Shown here one piece after another: positions 59,162 to 64,000 of a stretch of DNA of 64,000 nucleotides. The DNA is taken from the NCBI RefSeq assembly GCF_000720115.1, contig NZ_JOIR01000035.1:1-64000 (forward strand), given 5' to 3'. Position 1 is the first letter of the stretch. The number at the start of each line of letters is the position of its first letter. Source of the DNA: Streptomyces sp. NRRL F-2580 (lineage in GTDB: Bacteria > Actinomycetota > Actinomycetes > Streptomycetales > Streptomycetaceae). Position numbers and translations under genes: made by a program. Below the pieces are notes generated by a model. The model was given only the letters and a program-made list of their open reading frames with translations. It did not search any database and was not told where the DNA came from.

Positions 59162-59821
59162 TTAGACGAAGTCGTTGCTGATCAGATAGAGGCGGTGGTG
59201 GCCGCCCCCGCCGCCGTTGAAGTTCCAGTAGTCCTCGTTGCCCGGCCGGTCGCGCAGCGCGTACAGGGCTGCGCGGTCGAGGTTGATGAGCCTGGAACAC
59301 ACCAGGTCGTCGTCGTTGGTGAGCCATCCCAGGATCTCGTCGAGCAGCCCGGCGCCGATTGCGATCAGGGCGGACCAGGCGGCGGCCTTCTGCTGGCCGC
59401 CGGACCGGGGCATCTCGATCGAGGTGTCGGCGGCCCGGTCGGAGAACCATCCCAGAGCGTCACGGAGAGAGTTGTAGAAGCCGCCGCTGCTGTCGTCGGC
59501 TTCCCAGCGCTCGATCTCGGTCGAGATGTGCTGGTCAACGGTGCCGTCGAACAGATACGTCGTCCTGGCGTTGAAGTCGTAATCGAAGTTGTGCCAGTCG
59601 CCGCTCGAGGTGGCCCCGTACTCGCGGGTGATGAACGACTTCTTCGCGGTGGTGTCACTGCCCGCGCTCACCGCCCAGAAGATCTCGTCCCTGCCCGACT
59701 CCCCAGACTCGCGCAAGCAGGGGAACCTGCTCATTCGCAGCCGCACGTTCAGCAGGCCTTGGATGTCCGCGGACGGCGTCGGGCCGGTCAGGACGGTGAT
59801 GCCCCGGCCGTACTCGCCCAT
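59162..59821 (-). CDS. Protein of unknown function
   Basis: The protein has 219 residues. The sequence looks folded: TVLTGPTPSADIQGLLNVRLRMSRFPCLRESGESGRDEIFWAVSAGSDTTAKKSFITREYG, a Trp/aromatic-rich middle (DWHNFDYDFNARTTYLFDG), ALGWFSDRA, a hydrophobic stretch AAAWSALIAIGAGLLDEILGWL, and a C-terminus ending GGGGGHHRLYLISNDFV. There is no signal peptide and no clear family. The N-terminus may be incomplete, because the upstream bases border an IS110 remnant. The C-terminal Gly/His stretch resembles those of secreted toxin-like or lectin-like Streptomyces proteins, but this is weak. Confidence 0.6.
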   Translation of the reverse strand: MGEYGRGITVLTGPTPSADIQGLLNVRLRMSRFPCLRESGESGRDEIFWAVSAGSDTTAKKSFITREYGATSSGDWHNFDYDFNARTTYLFDGTVDQHISTEIERWEADDSSGGFYNSLRDALGWFSDRAADTSIEMPRSGGQQKAAAWSALIAIGAGLLDEILGWLTNDDDLVCSRLINLDRAALYALRDRPGNEDYWNFNGGGGGHHRLYLISNDFV

Positions 59822-59865
59822 CGCCGCCTCGACGCGAACGAGGCAACTGGCACGCGGCCGCCTAG

Positions 59866-59982
59866 CGCAACCTCTTCAACCGCATGATCGGACAGCTCTA
59901 CCACTGCCTTCAGCACCACAAGCTGTTCGACGAGCAGTCCGCGTTCCCGGCACCGTTGGCGGCAGCAGCACGAGCCGCGTGA
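59866..59982 (+). pseudogene. C-terminal remnant of an IS110-type transposase
   Basis: The frame RNLFNRMIGQLYHCLQHHKLFDEQSAFPAPLAAAARAA ends at TGA 59980-59982. It matches the tail of IS110-family transposases of the form (FNRMxGQLYxCL...YDExxAF). Nothing upstream belongs to it. Confidence 0.65.
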
Positions 59983-60032
59983 CCTGCGAAGAAGCCTTGC
60001 CCGCGGTGGCGACGGCGACCGATCATTCGAAC

Positions 60033-60335
60033 ATGAGACCCGAAGTGCAGGCGTTCGTTGCTGACGGCCCGCTCCCCGACTGGGACGCGAGCGAAGAAGA
60101 GATCGACCGGTGTGATCAGCAGCTCCGCGCGATCGCCAAGCCGGTCACCGCGGAAGAGGCGAAGGCTCTCGCCTCATGTTTCGGCCCCGACGACTGCTAC
60201 GGCGTGGCCTGGACCCTGCTGCATCTCATCGAGACCGGCCCGAACCCGGTGCTGACCAGCAAGCCCGCTCCTGGCGCAAACGAGTGGCATCAGCGCCTCT
60301 ACGACCGCGCCGTGTTCGGGGGCCTCATCGCCTGA
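60033..60335 (+). CDS. Small soluble protein of unknown function
   Basis: The protein has 100 residues from ATG 60033. It reads MRPEVQAFVADGPLPDWDAS, then IDRCDQQLRAIAKPVTAEEAKALASCFGPDDCYGVAWTLLHLIETGPNPV and NEWHQRLYDRAVFGG. It is acidic and helical with no signal peptide. Proteins of this form are common in Streptomyces as far as I recall, with no assigned function. It lies between two IS remnants, so it may be a stray. Confidence 0.6.
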   Translation: MRPEVQAFVADGPLPDWDASEEEIDRCDQQLRAIAKPVTAEEAKALASCFGPDDCYGVAWTLLHLIETGPNPVLTSKPAPGANEWHQRLYDRAVFGGLIA

Positions 60336-60360
60336 ACTTGACGGCATAACAACGTAAGGC

Positions 60361-60639
60361 GTCGACGGCGGCTACCGCCAACACCTCGTCGAACACGCCG
60401 CGACCCTCGGCATCGACATGCACATCGTCCGCCGCGACCCTGCCACCAGGGGATTTGCCGTCCTTCCCGGCCGATGGACCGCCGAGCGGACGCTGGGCTG
60501 GCTCATGAACCACCGCCGCCTCACCCGCGACTACGAAGCCCACCCGCACCGCTCCGAAGCCATGATCCACCTCGCGATGATCAACCTCATGACCCGCCGC
60601 CTCACCGGCGAATCCACACGCACATGGCGCGACACCTGA
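60361..60639 (+). pseudogene. C-terminal remnant of an IS5-family transposase
   Basis: VDGGYRQHLVEHAATLGIDMHIVRRDPATRGFAVLPGRWTAERTLGWLMNHRRLTRDYEAHPHRSEAMIHLAMINLMTRRL is the conserved end of IS5-family transposases, with the catalytic Glu in the AERTLGW segment. The N-terminal two-thirds are missing. It is the opposite end of the protein from that seen at the left edge of the window. Confidence 0.87.
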
Positions 60640-60724
60640 CGACGCACCGCAAACTTCAGTACACCGACCCGCGGGCAAGCGCTGAGGGTTGCTCCGGCGG
60701 GCGCTACTGCGCATGATCGATGAC

Positions 60725-61087
60725 ATGAGTACGGAAACCGTGGTCGAGAAGACCTGGCGCATGTTGTTGGAGCGCCACCCTGATGCCCGCCGCGGGGGTC
60801 CTGAGGTGATCGAAGCCGCGTTCGCAGAGCTGCGTCTGCGCCAGCTGTTCCCCTTTCCGAGCCACGGCTGCCTGACCTTTCACCGGAACACAGACTTCCC
60901 TTGGAGCAACGACCTTCCCTTCATAGCTGGCGGGGAGAAGACTTACCTGGTGTATGCCGCCGGCTACGCCGAACTCCTCGGCGAGGTGGCTACACCCCAA
61001 GCGGCCGCCGCGCTCGTCGTCGCGCACCTCCCGAGCGACTGCGGGGCCGCCGTGGAGGGGCCCTGGCAGGGGCCGAACACGCTCTGA
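60725..61087 (+). CDS. DUF6193-like protein
   Basis: The protein has 120 residues from ATG 60725 (an in-frame ATG at 60713 is possible). Key stretch: VEKTWRMLLERHPDARRGGPEVIEAAFAELRLRQLFPFPSHGCLTFHRNTDFPWSNDLPFI, then YLVYAAGYAELLGEVATPQAAAALVVAHLPSDCGAAVEG. The LRLRQLFPFPSH and ATPQAAAALVVAHLP patterns resemble DUF6193, an actinobacterial family of unknown role sometimes found near natural-product genes. The family name is from memory. Confidence 0.6.
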   Translation: MSTETVVEKTWRMLLERHPDARRGGPEVIEAAFAELRLRQLFPFPSHGCLTFHRNTDFPWSNDLPFIAGGEKTYLVYAAGYAELLGEVATPQAAAALVVAHLPSDCGAAVEGPWQGPNTL

Positions 61088-61632
61088 AATAGATCGAATT
61101 AAAGGGACAAAACGCCCTCTCACCCAGACCACCGCCCCCGAAATTCCGCCGCGTTCCTGCCAGCCCAGCCACAAGAGGGGTGCAATAGCGACTGCGGGGA
61201 GCCACCTTCGGATGGGCTGCTCCCGGCCCCGTGGCGCTGTCGACCGCGGGCAGGTCCGGCAGCCGTCACACGCCGCCGGTCACCGCCCCGGTCGACAGCA
61301 TCCAGCACGGCTCCGGCTCCCGCTTCTGCCCCGCCGCCCCAACCACCGCTCCGGGTGAACCCCCGGCAGGACGGCCTGCGGGCTGTCAGCGCCGACTGCT
61401 TCACTGCCTGCACGACCCACGCCCACGAGGACCTGGAGCAAGCCGTCCGCGCACTGTCCGGCACAGACGCAGACGCGCAGACCGCAGGGGTCCGCTCGCT
61501 CATCCGCATCGCCCGCCAGGACACCGCCCACCGGCGCCAGGCCCTCGCCGCGATCGAGGAGTTCGTCGCCGCCTACCAGGGCCGGGCCGGGGCGCCTACC
61601 GCTCCGAAGCCGTTCAGGATGCGCGTACCGTC
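61088..61632. other. Decayed region with a short pentapeptide-repeat-protein-like stretch
   Basis: On the + strand, about 61427-61585 reads DLEQAVRALSGTDADAQTAGVRSLIRIARQDTAHRRQALAAIEEFVAAYQG. This resembles the N-terminal helix pair seen before pentapeptide repeats (LGSDKxDVRxGGIxALERIARDS). No repeats follow and no start signal is clear. It is likely a fragment. The rest is unassigned. Confidence 0.35.
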
Positions 61633-62613
61633 TCAGCGCCAGTCGTCGATCACATAGGCGTCGGGGTGGCTGTAACCGGGCTCGTTGGGCCGGTGCATCG
61701 TGACGCCCTGCAACCCAGTTCGAAAACCACGGTCGATCATGCGCCGATAGGCATCCGGGCGGCCCAGGTTCATCCCGGCGTCCAGCTGACTCAGCCCGCG
61801 CTCGGCCGCCAGTTGTTCACATGCGTCGAGCAACCGCTCGAAGCGGTCGGCGGCCTCCGGGCCAGGGCGTACGGTGCCAAATTTGACGAAGCACACGTCC
61901 TCGCCGGCCTCCGATCCGGCTCCGCAGTGGCAGATGGCCAGGCCATCGAGCTCGGAGCCGCCGCCCTGGAGCAGGATGGTGTCACCGAGTCCCTGCGCGT
62001 GCACGGCAACGATCTCGCGTTCCAGGTCCAGCCCCTCGTACACGGCCCCGGTCAGTGCGCGACAGGCACTGAGGCAGGCGGGCTGCTCGGCGGCAGGCAG
62101 CTCGCTGTACATCACCCGGCCCGGGACCGCGGGGCTGCCTGTGACTTGCTTCTTCATGATGGCGGTGAGGAATCGGGGCCAGAAACCGTACTTGCGATAG
62201 AGCTCAAGGTGCTTGGGACTGTGCGAGAAGGTGAACAGTCCCAGGTGGCTGTTCCCCCAGGTGTCGAAGCAGTCCATGACCGGATCCATGAGGCGCTTGC
62301 CGACGCCCTGGTCCCACAAGTCCGGACGCACGGTCAACGGTCCGAAGTACCCGACGCTGCCCCAGTTGGCGGCGAAGTTCGATCCGACGAGTTCACCCTC
62401 GATCGTCGCTGCGAAAGCCGCGTGCGGATCGGCCGCCCAGCGTGTGCGGACGTAATCGGCGGTCTCGAAGAACGTCTTCGGCTCGGGGACCCCGAGGAAC
62501 GTCCCAAAGGCGACCCGGAAGATCTCATCGGCCTGATCCAGGTCTGCCTCGGCCAACGGGCGGACTGACACCAGGCCCGCGACGGTCTTCCGCTCCGCTA
62601 CCGGTGAGGTCAT
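61633..62613 (-). CDS. GNAT-family N-acetyltransferase
   Basis: The protein has 326 residues. The first half is a standard GNAT domain: SVRPLAEADLDQADEIFRVAFGTFLGVPEP, VGSNFAANWGSVGYFGPLTVRPDLWDQGVGKRLMDPVMDCF (acetyl-CoA motif) and HLELYRKYGFWPRFLTAIM. The second half has a weaker repeat of the fold (CEQLAAERGLSQLDAGMNLGRPDAYRRMIDRGFRTGLQGVTMHRP). Double-GNAT proteins of this length occur in actinobacteria. The substrate is unknown. Confidence 0.88.
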   Translation of the reverse strand: MTSPVAERKTVAGLVSVRPLAEADLDQADEIFRVAFGTFLGVPEPKTFFETADYVRTRWAADPHAAFAATIEGELVGSNFAANWGSVGYFGPLTVRPDLWDQGVGKRLMDPVMDCFDTWGNSHLGLFTFSHSPKHLELYRKYGFWPRFLTAIMKKQVTGSPAVPGRVMYSELPAAEQPACLSACRALTGAVYEGLDLEREIVAVHAQGLGDTILLQGGGSELDGLAICHCGAGSEAGEDVCFVKFGTVRPGPEAADRFERLLDACEQLAAERGLSQLDAGMNLGRPDAYRRMIDRGFRTGLQGVTMHRPNEPGYSHPDAYVIDDWR

Positions 62614-62947
62614 CGTTCTCTCCTTCTCGGACCCCCCGTTTCATCACACCATGAGCAGCTCGGGGCGGCCTGCGCGGTAGTGGCGAGGGAGGGTGCGGCG
62701 GTACAGCGCTGTGGGCGGGCCAGAGGTCACCCAGGCGGCCGCAAGCCGCCCCCGCCGGTCCTGACCGGTACAGCCCGGCCTGCTCCCTGAGCCGCTCGAA
62801 CATCTTCCCGATCGCCTCGGGAGACGTCGGAGCCGGCCAGAAGGCTCCGTGAGGTCAGGCTCCGGAGTGGGCCGGCTTCTGCTGCGCCTCGCGCAGCTGA
62901 GTGCGGCACGCGTGGCAGACCGGTGACGCCAGGACGACGCACCGGGC
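62614..62947. other. Intergenic region, nothing recognised
   Basis: The frames here are proline/arginine-rich shadows. A minus-strand stretch (about 62850-62950) could be a frameshifted continuation of the small CxxC protein next to it, but no motif confirms this. Confidence 0.4.
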
Positions 62948-63040
62948 TCAGGGAGATCCGCACCGGGCACAGGGGCCGGTTTGGCTGGTCGCCCAGGTGA
63001 CGACCTGCGGGCGGGGCTTGGTGGTGGTCTGCTCGCTCAT
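62948..63040 (-). CDS. Very small protein with a CxxC end
   Basis: The frame has 30 residues (MSEQTTTKPRPQVVTWATSQ, then TGPCARCGSP). Its ATG overlaps the stop of the upstream frame (ATGA). The single C-x2-C at the end suggests a zinc knuckle cut short. A longer protein may have been truncated by frameshift. It may be real as part of a two-gene unit with 63037-63228. Confidence 0.4.
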   Translation of the reverse strand: MSEQTTTKPRPQVVTWATSQTGPCARCGSP

Positions 63041-63228
63041 GCTGCTGCCTCCCCGTCCGCCGGTGCGGAGGTGGGGGTGCGGGCGGCGCGCCGCAGCTCG
63101 ACGCTGCCGGCCCGCCAGGCGGCGGAGGCCGCCCAGGAGGGCTGGGTGCACAGGTTCCCGGAGAGGGCGATCAACCGGCGCCGCAGCACGGTCGTACCGG
63201 TCCCGGCGGGGGACTGCGCGAGCTCCAC
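63037..63228 (-). CDS. Unknown protein, probably N-terminally truncated
   Basis: From GTG 63228 there are 63 residues (VELAQSPAGTGTTVLRRRLI, then ALSGNLCTQPSWAASAAWRAGSVELRRAARTP). The same frame is open up to 63303 with protein-like sequence (WDTTVPFRFPENPITLQWAWQQTY), but no start codon is present before a stop at 63304-63306. The true N-terminus has probably been lost. It is coupled to the 30-residue frame by a 4-bp overlap. No family recognised. Confidence 0.4.
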   Translation of the reverse strand: MELAQSPAGTGTTVLRRRLIALSGNLCTQPSWAASAAWRAGSVELRRAARTPTSAPADGEAAA

Positions 63229-63361
63229 GTAGGTCTGCTGCCACGCCCATTGGAGCGTGATCGGGTTCTCGGGGAAACGGAACGGAACGGTGGTATCCCA
63301 CCCTCAGCGAAACGCATGTTCGATTTCCTCCGCGAATACCACGCCCCGGTCATCGGCCGTA

Positions 63362-63920
63362 GTGTGACTGAGCGTTCTACTTGGCCACTGAGCGCGAGGG
63401 GCCAGTTGAGTATCGCGGTCGGCGCAGGCGCTTCAGAGGGCCTGACCAATCGGGGGTCGGAGCCCCCGTGCCTTTCCCTGAAGGTGGGCCCGTGCCGTAG
63501 TAGGCGGGGGCGGTCACGAGCGAGGATGCGCTTCATGACCCCCGACCAGCATCTCGTCCCGCTCCGCTCGACGCACTCGGCACCCGTGGTCTTCGCTGCG
63601 GGAGCCGCCATCGGCGCCCTGGGCGGGATGATCGGCCTGGGAGGCGCAGAGTTCCGTCTGCCGCTACTGATCAGCCTCTTCGGGTTCGCCGCGCTCTCGG
63701 CGGTCATCCTGAACAAGGCGATGAGCCTGGTCGTTGTCCTGGTCGCGCTGCCTGCCCGCCTGGTGGCGGTCCCGGCAGCCGAGGTGGCTGCCCGCTGGCC
63801 GGTCGCGGTCAACCTGCTGGCTGGCAGCCTGCTCGGCGCGTGGGTCGGAGCCTCCTGGGCGGTCCGCATGCGCTCCGCCGCCCTCTACAAGGACTGGCCA
63901 AGTAGAACGCTCAGTCACAC
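63362..63920. mobile_element. 559-bp mini-element with perfect 26-bp terminal inverted repeats
   Basis: The left end (63362-63387, GTGTGACTGAGCGTTC...) is perfectly complementary to the right end (63895-63920). GTA lies directly outside both ends (63359-63361 and 63921-63923), a possible 3-bp target duplication. No transposase is inside. The content is a truncated TauE/SafE gene. The perfect arms indicate a recent or still mobilisable non-autonomous element (MITE-like) that depends on a transposase elsewhere. Confidence 0.85.
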
Positions 63921-63924
63921 GTAG
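63535..63924 (+). pseudogene. Truncated TauE/SafE-type sulfite exporter gene inside the mini-element
   Basis: The frame has 129 residues from ATG 63535. APVVFAAGAAIGALGGMIGLGGAEFRLPLLISLFGF is the classic first TauE/SafE motif (GGxxGxGGGxxxxP form), followed by AALSAVILNKAMSLVVVLVALPARL and a third hydrophobic segment. After LYKD the frame runs into the right inverted repeat (WPSRTLSHT) and stops. Normal proteins have about 250-270 residues and 8 helices. It is cargo captured by the element, not a working exporter. Confidence 0.82.
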
Positions 63925-64000
63925 GTCTGGTGGCAGAGCGTGGCCACGGCAGGGCTGGTGACGCCGTGTGCGGCGCGGCACAGCTCCGTCATGTCCGCGG

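Noticed and set aside
58920..59450. Minus-strand frame of 176 codons overlapping the 59162-59821 gene
   Set aside because: It shares bases with the better frame and is Arg/Pro/Gln-rich. No start signal supports it.

Overview
The window is high-GC actinobacterial DNA and is most like a Streptomyces chromosome. Pointers are the strong G/C third-position bias, many GTG starts behind GGAGG-type ribosome sites, a secreted cholesterol oxidase of the Streptomyces ChoA type, a LigB-type ATP-dependent DNA ligase, XRE-cupin regulators, and DUF5753- and zinc-ribbon-type regulator remnants. Family names come from recognisable motifs read by eye. No database search was run.

Bases 1-35 kb are mostly ordinary chromosomal genes in small operons. 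In order they are: a hemC copy cut by an IS5-type element at the left edge; a LysR gene divergent from an inositol-monophosphatase-like gene and an F420/NADP reductase-like gene; an SMI1/KNR4 protein; an orphan sugar-binding protein; a DeoR-HTH sugar regulator with a clear operator and promoter in front of a GH35 beta-galactosidase; an aldo/keto reductase overlapping a D-2-hydroxyacid dehydrogenase; an ABC-2 permease coupled to a rare exported-hydrolase/ABC-ATPase fusion; a DNA ligase; an XRE-cupin regulator with twin operators; a two-gene oxidoreductase/AhpD-like operon; cholesterol oxidase; an MFS exporter; a 1202-residue subtilase; a beta-lactamase-like protein without its catalytic motif; a dual-specificity phosphatase; a P450 with an unknown partner; and a gluconate module (GntP, gluconokinase, divergent GntR).

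Bases 35.4-48.3 kb are accessory DNA full of broken transposons and gene remnants: creatininase, IS630, IS256, an XRE/zinc-ribbon gene, ISL3, DUF5753 and IS701. One intact 2,409-bp ISL3-family element stands among them, with terminal inverted repeats, an 8-bp target duplication and a passenger gene. An ArsR-MFS operon with a perfect operator also lies here, as does an orphan 168-residue gene surrounded by repeated TGGGCAAGC hairpins.

Bases 48.7-55.5 kb hold the most unusual locus. A 1594-residue exported collagen-like protein has about 450 Gly-X-Y triplets, and Y is almost always Gln. It is followed on the same strand by a membrane-anchored TPR protein and then, overlapping by 4 bp, a glycosyltransferase-2/methyltransferase-like fusion. 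The simplest reading is a secreted fibrous surface protein with its own modification proteins. Its coding strand carries GGG runs every 9 bases for about 4 kb, so it is also a very long potential G-quadruplex tract.

Bases 55.5-64 kb mix remnants (LigD-type ligase, IS110, IS5, TauE/SafE) with intact genes: a class I terpene synthase with a variant first metal motif, a LecA-like lectin-fold protein, several proteins of unknown function, and a GNAT acetyltransferase. A 559-bp mini-element with perfect 26-bp terminal inverted repeats, carrying a truncated transporter gene, closes the window. No rRNA, tRNA or CRISPR array was seen.
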